A stretch of 64,000 bases of DNA from Acrocarpospora pleiomorpha. GTDB taxonomy: Bacteria; Actinomycetota; Actinomycetes; Streptosporangiales; Streptosporangiaceae. The stretch is from NCBI RefSeq assembly GCF_009687885.1, contig NZ_BLAF01000042.1, positions 1-64,000 of the forward strand, in the 5' to 3' direction. Shown here one piece after another: positions 23,023 to 31,335 of this stretch (position 1 is the stretch's first letter; the number at the start of each line of letters is the position of its first letter). The notes under the pieces were generated by a model, which searched no databases, had not been told where the DNA came from, and worked only from the letters and a program-made list of their open reading frames with translations. The translations under genes and the position numbers were made by a program.

Positions 23023-24653
23023 GCATGGATCTCGAACTGCTGGCGGCCGACTGGCTCGCCCAGGACCCCGACCCGGTGACCCGGGCCGAGCTGGCGGGTC
23101 TGCTCGATGACCCGGAGGCGCTGCGCGACCGGTTCGGCGCCAAGCTGGAGTTCGGCACGGCCGGGCTGCGCGGCGAGCTGGGCGCGGGGCCGAACCGGAT
23201 GAACCGGGTTACGGTGATGCGCGCGGCGGCGGGCCTGGCGGCCGTGCTCGGCCCTGGCAAGCTGGTCGTGGTCGGCTTCGACGCGCGGCACAACTCCGAT
23301 GTCTTCGCCCGCGACACGGCCGCGGTGCTCACCGGCGCGGGCCTGCGCGTCGCGGTCATGGGCGGCCGCTACCCGACTCCGGTCCTGGCCTTCGCGGTAC
23401 GGCACCTGCGCGCGGACGCCGGAGTCATGGTCACCGCCTCGCACAATCCGCCACGCGACAACGGCTACAAGGTCTACTGGGGGGACGGCGCCCAGATCGT
23501 GCCACCCCTGGACACGGAGATCTCCCAGGCGATCGACGCGGTCGGCCGGGTGGACGAGCTGCCGCTCGGGGACGACTGGCAGACGCTCGGGCAGGCGGCG
23601 ATCCTGCAGCCGTACCTGGAGGCGGTGACCTCGCTCGCGTTGGGGGACGCGCGGGAGTTGCGGGTCGCGTACACGCCGTTGCACGGGGTGGGCGGATCCA
23701 CGCTGGCGGCGGCGTTCATCGCGGCCGGGTTCAAGTCGCCGATGATCGTGGGGGCGCAGCATCGGCCGGATCCGGATTTTCCCACCGTGGCGTTTCCGAA
23801 TCCGGAGGAGCCGGGGGCGATGGATCTGGCTCTTGAGCTGGCGTCCGCGCCCGCCGTACAGGCCGACATCGTGATCGCCAACGATCCGGACGCGGACCGC
23901 TGCGCGGTGGGGGCGCGCCAGCCGGACGGGCGGTTCCGGATGCTGACCGGTGACGAGGTGGGCGGTCTGCTCGGCGAACACGTGCTGCGCACCACGTCAG
24001 GGCAGGACAGGCTGGTGGCCACCACGATCGTGTCGTCGTCGCTGCTCGGCCGCATCGCCGACGCGTACGGCGTGCCCTACCGGGAAACCCTCACTGGCTT
24101 CAAATGGATCATGAAGGCGGGCCCCGGACTGATCTACGGCTACGAGGAGGCGCTGGGCTACAGCGTCGGCTCGGACGCGGGCCTGCCGGTGCACGACAAG
24201 GACGGCATCAGCGCCGCCCTGACCATCGGCGCGATCGCCGCCCAGGCCAAACGAGACGGCCGCACCCTCCTCGACCTCCTGGACGACCAGGCCAGAAAGT
24301 ACGGCCTGCACGCCACATCCCAACTCTCGTTCCGCGTCGAGGACCTGTCCTTGATCACGAAGGCCATGCAGCGGCTCCGCGACACGCCCCCGTCCGAACT
24401 GGGCGGCCGGAAGGTCGAATCGGCCGAGGACCTGGCATCCGGAGCGGGCGGGCTGCCACCCACCGACGGCCTGCGCTACCGCCTCGCGGGAGGCGCGCGC
24501 ATCGTGGTCCGGCCAAGCGGAACCGAACCCAAACTCAAGTGCTACCTGGAGGTCGTCCTCCCGGTAACCGGCGACGTGGCGACGACCCGCACTCAGGCCA
24601 CCCAAGACCTCATCGCCCTCAAACAGGACATCGCCGAAGCTCTGGGCCTCTAG
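23019..24653 (+). CDS. pmmB: Phospho-sugar mutase (PMM/PGM superfamily), probable pentose-phosphate role
   Basis: 544 residues, four-domain alpha-D-phosphohexomutase. FGTAGLRGELGAGPNRMN at the N-terminus; catalytic phosphoserine in VTASHNPP (Ser141); Mg loop DPDADRC; sugar loop GYEEALGYSVG; phosphate-binding RPSGTEPKLKCY. The ATGA overlap with pnp parallels M. tuberculosis deoD-pmmB, and the context suggests conversion of ribose-1-P or deoxyribose-1-P to the 5-phosphate. That role is inferred from context; the family also uses glucose and mannose phosphates. Confidence 0.92.
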   Translation: MSMDLELLAADWLAQDPDPVTRAELAGLLDDPEALRDRFGAKLEFGTAGLRGELGAGPNRMNRVTVMRAAAGLAAVLGPGKLVVVGFDARHNSDVFARDTAAVLTGAGLRVAVMGGRYPTPVLAFAVRHLRADAGVMVTASHNPPRDNGYKVYWGDGAQIVPPLDTEISQAIDAVGRVDELPLGDDWQTLGQAAILQPYLEAVTSLALGDARELRVAYTPLHGVGGSTLAAAFIAAGFKSPMIVGAQHRPDPDFPTVAFPNPEEPGAMDLALELASAPAVQADIVIANDPDADRCAVGARQPDGRFRMLTGDEVGGLLGEHVLRTTSGQDRLVATTIVSSSLLGRIADAYGVPYRETLTGFKWIMKAGPGLIYGYEEALGYSVGSDAGLPVHDKDGISAALTIGAIAAQAKRDGRTLLDLLDDQARKYGLHATSQLSFRVEDLSLITKAMQRLRDTPPSELGGRKVESAEDLASGAGGLPPTDGLRYRLAGGARIVVRPSGTEPKLKCYLEVVLPVTGDVATTRTQATQDLIALKQDIAEALGL

Positions 24654-24659
24654 CGCCGC

Positions 24660-25265
24660 TTACAGGGCCAGCGCGATCGCAGCCGCGACAACGAGGATCA
24701 CGGTTGCGGTGGCCGCGCCGATCGCGTACGGCGACCAGATCACGCTGGCCTCTCCGGTGGTCTTGCGCTTGTTCTTCTCGGCCAGCGCGCGGATCTGCTC
24801 GGCCGCCCAGTCGGCGTGGGTCCGCCCCGCCATCGCCTCGGCGGCGGCCTGCTCCCCCTTCGTCCGCACCGGTTCCGACGTCGGATAACGCCCCGACCGC
24901 CGGGACGAGCCGCCCTGCCGGACCGATTTCGCCCGCTCCCGCGCGGACGGCTGCGGCGTCCAGCACCGCACGGTCAGCTCCCCCGCCCTGATCGTGATCG
25001 CGTTCGACACCTCGACGCCATCCACCGTGTTCCACGGCAGGAACGCGGTACGGAACGGGTTGCGAACCCGGACCCCGCCCTCCTCGGTGATCGTCGCAGG
25101 CCGCAGCGACATCACGAAGACCAGGAACGTGATCACGCCCAGCACCGCACCGACCACCAGCGCGGTCGGCATCGTCCCCCGGGCGATCAGGTCCGCCGTG
25201 TTCAACGCGGCGAACGCCAGCCACACCCAGCCGAAAATCCAGGACGCCGTCGACCGGTACGTCAT
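24660..25265 (-). CDS. PH-domain membrane protein
   Basis: 201 residues; the ATG overlaps the adenosine deaminase stop by 4 bp. Two N-terminal helices (about 8-25 and 30-50), then a bacterial PH-like (bPH) beta domain (RPATITEEGGVRVRNPFRTAFLPWNTVDGVEV), a basic/hydrophilic linker (~100-165) and a C-terminal helix (~178-200). Small PH proteins like this are common in actinobacteria and have no settled role. It is convergent with the mutase gene, six bases apart. Confidence 0.8.
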   Translation of the reverse strand: MTYRSTASWIFGWVWLAFAALNTADLIARGTMPTALVVGAVLGVITFLVFVMSLRPATITEEGGVRVRNPFRTAFLPWNTVDGVEVSNAITIRAGELTVRCWTPQPSARERAKSVRQGGSSRRSGRYPTSEPVRTKGEQAAAEAMAGRTHADWAAEQIRALAEKNKRKTTGEASVIWSPYAIGAATATVILVVAAAIALAL

Positions 25266-26338
25266 GCGCGCCACTTGAGCTGCGCGAACCCGGGCTTGAT
25301 CACTCCGTTGATCAGCGCGAGCCGCTCGTCGAACGGGATGAAGGCCGACTTCATCGCGTTGACCGTGAACCACTGCAGGTCATCCCAGTCGTACCCGAAC
25401 GCCTCGACCAGCTTGTGGAACTCCAGGGACACCGAGGTGGCGCTCATCAACCGGTTGTCGGTGTTGACCGTGACCCGGAAGTACAGGCGGCGGAGCAGCC
25501 CGATCGGGTGCGCGGCAATGGAGGCGGCGGCGCCGGTCTGCAGGTTGGAGGTGGGGGCCATCTCCAGCGGGATGCGCTTGTCCCGGACATAGGCCGCGAG
25601 CCTGCCCAGTTTGGCCTCGCCGTCCTCCGCCACCGCGATGTCGTCGATGATGCGCACGCCGTGGCCGAGCCGATCGGCGCCGCACCACTGGATCGCCTGC
25701 CAGATCGAGGGGAGCCCGAAGCCCTCACCGGCGTGGATGGTGAAGTGCGCGTTCTCGCGCTGCAGGTATTCGAACGCGTCCAGGTGCCGGGTGGGCGGGT
25801 ATCCGGCCTCGGCGCCGGCGATGTCGAAACCGACCACGCCCACGTCCCGGTAGCGCACGGCCAGCTCGGCGATCTCCATCGACCTGGCCTGGTGGCGCAT
25901 CGCGGTGAGCAGCGCCACGACCCTGATGTCCCGGCCCTGGCAGCCGAGCCGGAAGCCCTCGTTGACCGCGGTGACGACCTGGTCCAGGCTGAGCCCGCCG
26001 GAGGTGTGCAGCTCTGGTGCGTACCGCACCTCGGCGTAGACGACCCCGTCGTTGGCCAGGTCCTCGGCGCACTCGGCCGCGCACCTGATCAGCGCCTCCC
26101 GGGACTGCATGACCCCCACGGTGTGCGCGAAGGTCTCCAGATACCGCTCCAGCGATCCCGAGTCCGACGCCTCCTGGAACCACTGGGCCAGGTTGGCCGG
26201 ATCTGTCGACGGCAGCTTGTCGTAGCCGGATTCCCGGGCCAGATCGATGATCGTGTCCGTCCGCAGTCCGCCGTCGAGATGGTCGTGGAGCAGGACCTTC
26301 GGGGCCTGGCGGATCTCCTCAAGAGTGGGCTGGGTCAT
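25262..26338 (-). CDS. add: Adenosine deaminase
   Basis: 358 residues. Zn ligands HDHLDGG near the N-terminus (HxH), HAGEGFG (His and catalytic Glu), LGHGVRI, and APTSNLQTGA / VNTDNRLMS with the metal Asp. Converts adenosine to inosine, which PNP can then split. ATG 26338 follows a TAGGAT hexamer by six bases, so the mRNA is probably leaderless. It overlaps the PH-domain gene downstream. Confidence 0.95.
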   Translation of the reverse strand: MTQPTLEEIRQAPKVLLHDHLDGGLRTDTIIDLARESGYDKLPSTDPANLAQWFQEASDSGSLERYLETFAHTVGVMQSREALIRCAAECAEDLANDGVVYAEVRYAPELHTSGGLSLDQVVTAVNEGFRLGCQGRDIRVVALLTAMRHQARSMEIAELAVRYRDVGVVGFDIAGAEAGYPPTRHLDAFEYLQRENAHFTIHAGEGFGLPSIWQAIQWCGADRLGHGVRIIDDIAVAEDGEAKLGRLAAYVRDKRIPLEMAPTSNLQTGAAASIAAHPIGLLRRLYFRVTVNTDNRLMSATSVSLEFHKLVEAFGYDWDDLQWFTVNAMKSAFIPFDERLALINGVIKPGFAQLKWRA

Positions 26339-26344
26339 CCCGGC

Positions 26345-26350
26345 ATCCTA
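26345..26350 (-). promoter_or_regulatory. -10 element of a probable leaderless promoter for add
   Basis: Minus-strand TAGGAT, then six bases (GCCGGG), then the add ATG. No Shine-Dalgarno is present. Confidence 0.5.
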
Positions 26351-26397
26351 CCGCCACCTGCGAAAACAACGATCTAGCAGAGTTTGCCGAAGAACGG

Positions 26398-26432
26398 CTC
26401 CGGCGTGGCGGTGCGGGACCGCCACGCCGGAG
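26398..26432 (-). terminator. 15-bp perfect hairpin downstream of the MFS gene
   Basis: CTCCGGCGTGGCGGT (26398-26412) pairs exactly with ACCGCCACGCCGGAG (26418-26432) around a 5-nt loop, six bases after the MFS stop codon. It separates the MFS transcript from add. Confidence 0.85.
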
Positions 26433-26437
26433 GACGA

Positions 26438-27841
26438 TCAGACGGTTTCGAGCACCTGTTCCTGCTCCTTGACGGAGCGGAAGCGCAGCCCGCTGATCGC
26501 CACGCCGAGCCCGAGCAGCGCGAACACCACCGAGATCACGACTGCCCTGCGGAAGATGGCGATCGGGTCCCCCGACCCCGTGGTCAGCACCGCCGTCACG
26601 ATCGCCAGCACGACCGCCCCGCCGACCTGCCCCGAGGTGTTGAGCAGTCCCGACGCCAGCCCCTGCTCGTCGTCGTGCACCCCCGCCACCGCCTGGATGT
26701 TCAGCGACGGGAACGACAGCGCGAACGCGATCCCCAGCAGCACCATGCCCGGGAACACCAGCCCCCAGAAGCTGGGCGTCTCGTCGACGCGCAGGAACAT
26801 GACGTACCCGCCGATCAGCGCGACCGTGCCGGCCACGATCAGCCTGCCGGTGCCGAACCGGTCCGCCAAGCTGCCGATCTTGGTGGAGGTGATCGCCACC
26901 AGCAGCCCCGCCGGCAGGAACGCCAGCGCGGTCTCCAGCGCCGACCAGCCGAGCATGTTCTGGAAGTACTGCATGGCCGCGAACTGGAATCCGATGTACG
27001 ACCCGAAAAGGATCATGATCCCGATATTGGCCCTGGCCAGGTGTCCGGCCCGGAGGATGCCGAGGCGGACGAGCGGATGCCGTACCCGGCGTTCGAGCCA
27101 GAGGAACAGGGCCAGCAGTCCGAGTGACGCGGCCCCCGTCAGAGCCGTACGCGTCACGCTGACCTCTGGCGCCTCCACCACGGTGAACACCAGCAGCAGC
27201 ATGGAGGCCGTGATGGTGACCGCCCCCAGAACGTCGTAGCCGCCCTCGGCACGGTGGTCATTCCTCGGGATCAAGCGGCTGCCCAGGACCAGCGCCAGCA
27301 GCGCCACCGGGACCGGGCTCAGGAACGTCCACCGCCAGCCCAGCTCGGTCAGGAAGCCCGACAGCACGAGCCCGAGCGAGAACCCGCTGGCCGCGCACGC
27401 GGTGAAGATACTCAGCGCCCGGTTCCTGGCGGGCCCTTCCGCGAACGTGGTCGTGATGATCGACAACGCCGCCGGGGCCGTGAACGCCGCACTGACCCCC
27501 TTCACGAACCGCGCCGCGATCAGCAGCGCGCCATTGTCGACCAGCCCGCCCAGCAGGGACGCCCCCGCGAACACCCCCAGCGCGACGAGCAGCACCCGCC
27601 GTCGCCCCAGCAGATCAGCCGTACGACCACCAAGAAGCAGCAAACCCCCGTAACCCAGCACATAACCACTGACCACCCATTGCAGAGCGGCCGTCGACAT
27701 CCCCAGCTCGGCCTGGATGGACGGCAACGCCACGCCGACCATCGAGACATCGAGCCCATCTAGAAAGACCACAGCACAGAGAACGGCGAGCAACCCCCAG
27801 AGGGAAGCCCCCCATCGCTGATCTCGGGCAGATGATTCCAT
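26438..27841 (-). CDS. MFS drug/solute exporter (DHA2-like)
   Basis: 467 residues from ATG 27841. The start at 27871 would be translated from inside the operator repeats. N-terminal helix FLDGLDVSMVGVALPSIQ with the D-x-x-x motif of drug:H+ antiporters, WVVSGYVLGYGGLLLLGGR (motif A/B region), GRTADLLGRRRVLL (motif A), and GFSLGLVLSGFLTELGWRW (motif C-like). It has roughly 14 helices. Divergent from a MarR gene over a short intergenic region with tandem palindromes, so it is probably repressed by MarR and induced by its substrate, which is unknown. Confidence 0.9.
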   Translation of the reverse strand: MESSARDQRWGASLWGLLAVLCAVVFLDGLDVSMVGVALPSIQAELGMSTAALQWVVSGYVLGYGGLLLLGGRTADLLGRRRVLLVALGVFAGASLLGGLVDNGALLIAARFVKGVSAAFTAPAALSIITTTFAEGPARNRALSIFTACAASGFSLGLVLSGFLTELGWRWTFLSPVPVALLALVLGSRLIPRNDHRAEGGYDVLGAVTITASMLLLVFTVVEAPEVSVTRTALTGAASLGLLALFLWLERRVRHPLVRLGILRAGHLARANIGIMILFGSYIGFQFAAMQYFQNMLGWSALETALAFLPAGLLVAITSTKIGSLADRFGTGRLIVAGTVALIGGYVMFLRVDETPSFWGLVFPGMVLLGIAFALSFPSLNIQAVAGVHDDEQGLASGLLNTSGQVGGAVVLAIVTAVLTTGSGDPIAIFRRAVVISVVFALLGLGVAISGLRFRSVKEQEQVLETV

Positions 27842-27855
27842 GGCCGGGACATTAC

Positions 27856-27915
27856 ATGCACGCGCATTCAATGCACAAGCATTTAATGCATTTGCATGTA
27901 TTGCCCGCGCATGCT
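27856..27915. promoter_or_regulatory. Tandem 15-bp palindromic operator repeats between MFS and MarR genes
   Basis: Units ATGCACGCGCATTCA (27856), ATGCACAAGCATTTA (27871), ATGCATTTGCATGTA (27886) and a weaker TTGCCCGCGCATGCT (27901). Each contains ATGC-N4-GCAT (the last TTGC-N4-GCAT), giving palindromes at exact 15-bp steps. Likely MarR binding sites, overlapping the promoters of both genes. Confidence 0.7.
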
Positions 27916-27920
27916 ATCTT
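27892..27920 (+). promoter_or_regulatory. Promoter of the MarR gene
   Basis: TTGCAT (-35, 27892-27897), 17-nt spacer, TATCTT (-10, 27915-27920). The -35 lies within the third operator unit and the -10 abuts the fourth, which predicts autorepression. Confidence 0.6.
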
Positions 27921-27937
27921 CTGCCCCGGGAGGACTC

Positions 27938-28342
27938 ATGAACGACACCGACGTCGTCACCGCCTGGCGCCACCTCCTGGCCCAGCACGCGACGATCGTG
28001 TGCGCCCTGGAGCGCGAACTACACGACAAACACGACCTGGGCGTCAGCGAGTTCGAGGTCCTCGACCGCATGTCCGAGGGCGACTGCAAATCCCCCGACG
28101 GCAAATTCCGCGTCCAGGAACTGGCCGAATGCGTCCACCTAAGCCAGAGCGCCCTCTCCCGCCTGATCGCCCGCCTCGAACGCGACGGCCTAGTCACCCG
28201 AGCCCTCTGCCAGGCCGACCGCCGCGGCATCTTCGTCACCCTCACCGAAAAGGGCCGACTCGCGTGCGCCGAAGCCCGGCCCACCCACCGAGCCGTCCTC
28301 GGCGAGCACCTCGAAGGACGTCAGGCGGAATCCTGGCGCTGA
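27938..28342 (+). CDS. MarR-family transcriptional regulator
   Basis: 134 residues; ATG 27938 preceded by GGGAGGA. Winged-helix core: FRVQELAECVHLSQSALSRLIARLERDGLVTRALCQADRRGIFVTLTEKG, with recognition helix SQSALSRLIARLE and the conserved D-R-R wing. The extra segment DCKSPDGKF before the HTH is slightly unusual. Probably represses itself and the divergent exporter through the ATGC-N4-GCAT repeats. Confidence 0.9.
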   Translation: MNDTDVVTAWRHLLAQHATIVCALERELHDKHDLGVSEFEVLDRMSEGDCKSPDGKFRVQELAECVHLSQSALSRLIARLERDGLVTRALCQADRRGIFVTLTEKGRLACAEARPTHRAVLGEHLEGRQAESWR

Positions 28343-28355
28343 GCCGCGTTCTCAA

Positions 28356-29639
28356 TCACGCTTCTATGCGGTCGATCACCAGCGGTAGCAGGGTGGGGTC
28401 GCTCGCGGCCGAGACCTCGTAGGCGCCGTCCAGGGACTGGAGGGCGCGGTCGAAGCGGGCGGTTTCGTCGGTGTGGAGGGTTAGGAGGGGTTGGCCCTCG
28501 CGGACGATGTCGCCGGGCTTGGCGTGGAGGGTGATGCCGGCGCCGAAGGAGACGGGGTCCTCCTTGCGGGCGCGGCCCGCGCCGAGGCGCCAGGCGGCTA
28601 CGCCGACGCTGTAGGCGTCCAGGCGGGACAGGACGCCGGAGGTGGGGGCGGTGAGGGTCATGGACTCGGCGGCGTGCGGGAGGAGGGCGTCGGGGTCGCC
28701 GCCCTGGGCGGTGATCATGCGGCGCCAGGCGTCCATGGCGGAGCCGTCTTTGAGGGCCTGTTCGGGATCCTTGCCGGAGATGCCGGCGGCGGCGAGCATC
28801 TCGCGGGCCAGGTGGAGGGTGAGTTCGATGACGTCGGAAGGGCCGCCGCCGGCGAGCACCTCCACGGATTCCTCGACCTCCAGGGTGTTGCCGATCTTGA
28901 GGCCGAGGGGGCGGTCCATGGCGGTGAGCAGGGCCACCGTACGGACGCCCGCGTCGGTGCCGAGGGCGACCATGGTGGTGGCCAGCTCGCGCGCGTTGTC
29001 CACGGTCTTCATGAAGGCGCCCGAGCCCACCTTGACGTCCAGGACGAGGGAGCCGGTGCCTTCGGCGATCTTCTTGGACATGATCGACGAGGCGATCAGG
29101 GGGATGGACTCGACGGTGCCGGTGACGTCGCGGAGCGCGTAGAGCTTCTTGTCGGCGGGGGCGAGACCGGTCCCGGCCGCGCAGACGACCGCGCCGGAGG
29201 CGCGGATGACGGCGAGCATCTCGTCGTTGGAGAGGTTGGCGCGCCAGCCGGGGATGGATTCAAGCTTGTCCAGGGTGCCGCCGGTGTGGGCGAGGCCGCG
29301 GCCGGAGAGCTGCGGGACGTACGCGCCGCAGGCGGCCACCAGGGGGGCCAGCGGGAGGGTGATCTTGTCGCCGACGCCGCCGGTGGAGTGCTTGTCGGCG
29401 GTGGGCCGGTCCAGCGCCGACCAGTCCATGCGCTCGCCGGAGCGGATCATGGCCTGGGTCCAGTCGGCGATCTCGCGGCGGTTCATGCCGTTGAGCAGGA
29501 TCGCCATGGCCAGCGAGGACATCTGCTCGTCGGCCACCTCGCCCTTGGTGTAGGCGTCGATCACCCAGTCGATCTGCGGGGTGGACAGCTCCCCCCGGTC
29601 CCGCTTGATCGAGATGATCTCGACGGCGTCGAATGCCAT
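28356..29639 (-). CDS. deoA: Thymidine phosphorylase
   Basis: 427 residues, family II nucleoside phosphorylase: KHSTGGVGDKITL (phosphate site), GRGLAHTGGTLDKLES, ASSIMSKKIAEGTG and KVGSGAFMK. Cleaves thymidine and deoxyuridine to base and deoxyribose-1-phosphate. Last gene of the bmpA-ABC-cdd-deoA operon, 11 bp after cdd. With Cdd upstream it completes a pyrimidine deoxynucleoside salvage branch. Confidence 0.95.
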   Translation of the reverse strand: MAFDAVEIISIKRDRGELSTPQIDWVIDAYTKGEVADEQMSSLAMAILLNGMNRREIADWTQAMIRSGERMDWSALDRPTADKHSTGGVGDKITLPLAPLVAACGAYVPQLSGRGLAHTGGTLDKLESIPGWRANLSNDEMLAVIRASGAVVCAAGTGLAPADKKLYALRDVTGTVESIPLIASSIMSKKIAEGTGSLVLDVKVGSGAFMKTVDNARELATTMVALGTDAGVRTVALLTAMDRPLGLKIGNTLEVEESVEVLAGGGPSDVIELTLHLAREMLAAAGISGKDPEQALKDGSAMDAWRRMITAQGGDPDALLPHAAESMTLTAPTSGVLSRLDAYSVGVAAWRLGAGRARKEDPVSFGAGITLHAKPGDIVREGQPLLTLHTDETARFDRALQSLDGAYEVSAASDPTLLPLVIDRIEA

Positions 29640-29650
29640 GTTCCCCCCAT

Positions 29651-30040
29651 TTATCGTGACAAGTCGTCAGGCCCAAAGGCGAACGGCAGGATGTCGGCCA
29701 TCCGCCACGGACCCTCCGGTGTCTCCACCAGCAACTCGGGGCCGCCCTGCTCGAACAGCAGCTGGCGGCAGCGGCCGCACGGCATGAGCAGCTCACCATG
29801 GCCGTCCACGCACGTGAACGCGACCAGCCGCCCCCCACCTGAGGCGTGCAGCGCGGAGACCAGGCCGCACTCGGCGCACAGGCCGAGCCCGTAGGAGGCG
29901 TTCTCGACGTTGCAGCCCACCACGATCCTGCCGTCGTCCACCAGGGCGGCGGCCCCGACCGGGAATTTGGAGTATGGCGCGTACGCGTGCGTCATCGCCT
30001 CCCCCGCGTGCTCCCGCAACAGCTCCCAGTCGATCGTCAT
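29651..30040 (-). CDS. cdd: Cytidine deaminase
   Basis: 129 residues, homotetrameric type. CNVENASYGLGLCAECG supplies Zn ligand Cys55 and catalytic Glu57; PCGRCRQ supplies Cys88 and Cys91. ATG 30040 has GGAGAGGA upstream and overlaps the permease stop by 4 bp. Converts (deoxy)cytidine to (deoxy)uridine, feeding DeoA. Confidence 0.95.
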   Translation of the reverse strand: MTIDWELLREHAGEAMTHAYAPYSKFPVGAAALVDDGRIVVGCNVENASYGLGLCAECGLVSALHASGGGRLVAFTCVDGHGELLMPCGRCRQLLFEQGGPELLVETPEGPWRMADILPFAFGPDDLSR

Positions 30041-31335
30041 TTCGCCTGTCCTCTCCGGTATGGCAAGCCATCCGCGGCCGGCATCCGCAACCGCTGCGAG
30101 GCCAGGGACAGTACCAGCAGAGTGGTCAGGTGCGGGGTGAACGAGGTGAACTGCTCGGGCACTGTGTCGGTGATCATGAACACCACGAACACCACCACCG
30201 CGCTCACCCCGGTGATCAGCGCGGCCCGGTTGCGTGCCAGCCGTACCAGCTGGTAAACGCCGACGGCAGCCAGCAGCAGGGCGATGACGAGCAGCAGCGC
30301 GTGCACGGAAGTGCCGCCCTGGCGGAGCTGGAGGGCGTCGGTGTAGCCGAACAGGCCCGCGCCGGCCGCGAGGCCGCCGGGGCGCCAGTTGCCGAAGATG
30401 ACCGTGGCCAGGCCGATGAAGCCGCGCCCGCCGGTCTGGCCCTCCCGGTAGGTGCCGGCCGCCACGATGGACAGGAACGCGCCGCCGAGCCCGGCGAGCG
30501 CGCCGGAGACGACGACGGCCACGTACTTGTAGTAGTAGACGTTGACGCCCAGGGACTCGGCGGCCACCGGGCGTTCCCCGCAGGCGCGCAGGCGCAGGCC
30601 GAAGGAGGTCCGCCAGAGCGTCCAGAAGGTCAGCGGCACCAGCAGGATGGCCAGGATGGTGAAGAGCGAGACGTTGGTGGTCAGGCCGCGCAGCACCCCG
30701 GCCAGGTCGGAGACGAAGAACCAGCGCTGGCCTTCGAGGGTGCGCAGCGGGTCGGCGCCGTCGAACAGGACCCACCGGTTGTCCCCGCCGACGCCCCACA
30801 GGCCGATGGTCTGCATCGGGGGGACGCGCGGCGACTGGGTGTCGCCGCCGCCCGTCATGGTGGAGAAGATCAGGGCGGACAGGTATTTGGCGATGCCGGT
30901 GCCGAGCAGGATGATGGCCACGCCGGAGACCACGTGGTCGACGCCGAAGGTGACGGTGGCGATGGCGTGCAGCACCCCGGCCGCCGCGCCGCCGAGCGCC
31001 CCCGCGACGACCCCGACCCAGGGGTTGCCGGTGACCAACGCCCCCCACGCGCCGAACCAGGTGCCCAGGATCATCATGCCTTCGAGGCCGATGTTGACCA
31101 CGCCGGAGCGTTCTGACCAGAGCCCGCCCAGACCGGCGAGCCCGATCGGCACGGCCAGGTAGAGCGCCGCGCTCACGGTGCCGCTGGAGGTGATGTCGTG
31201 CGCGCCGGTGACGATCCTGGTGAAGGACATCAGGACCAGCAGCCCGGCGACGCCGAGCAGGGCGACCGGCCAGGTCAGCCGGAATCTGCCCGCCGGCGGC
31301 GCGACCGCCGCCGGAGTGGTGGTGGCGGTGCTCAC
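30037..31335 (-). CDS. ABC nucleoside/sugar importer permease (second)
   Basis: 432 residues from GTG 31335, GTGA overlap with the first permease. An Ala/Pro/Thr-rich N-terminus precedes about ten helices of the BPD_transp_2 (RbsC-like) family, including SERSGVVNIGLEGMMILGTWFG, a conserved motif of BmpA-associated permeases (YufQ/NupQ type). With the other permease it forms the channel of the nucleoside importer. Confidence 0.92.
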   Translation of the reverse strand: MSTATTTPAAVAPPAGRFRLTWPVALLGVAGLLVLMSFTRIVTGAHDITSSGTVSAALYLAVPIGLAGLGGLWSERSGVVNIGLEGMMILGTWFGAWGALVTGNPWVGVVAGALGGAAAGVLHAIATVTFGVDHVVSGVAIILLGTGIAKYLSALIFSTMTGGGDTQSPRVPPMQTIGLWGVGGDNRWVLFDGADPLRTLEGQRWFFVSDLAGVLRGLTTNVSLFTILAILLVPLTFWTLWRTSFGLRLRACGERPVAAESLGVNVYYYKYVAVVVSGALAGLGGAFLSIVAAGTYREGQTGGRGFIGLATVIFGNWRPGGLAAGAGLFGYTDALQLRQGGTSVHALLLVIALLLAAVGVYQLVRLARNRAALITGVSAVVVFVVFMITDTVPEQFTSFTPHLTTLLVLSLASQRLRMPAADGLPYRRGQAK

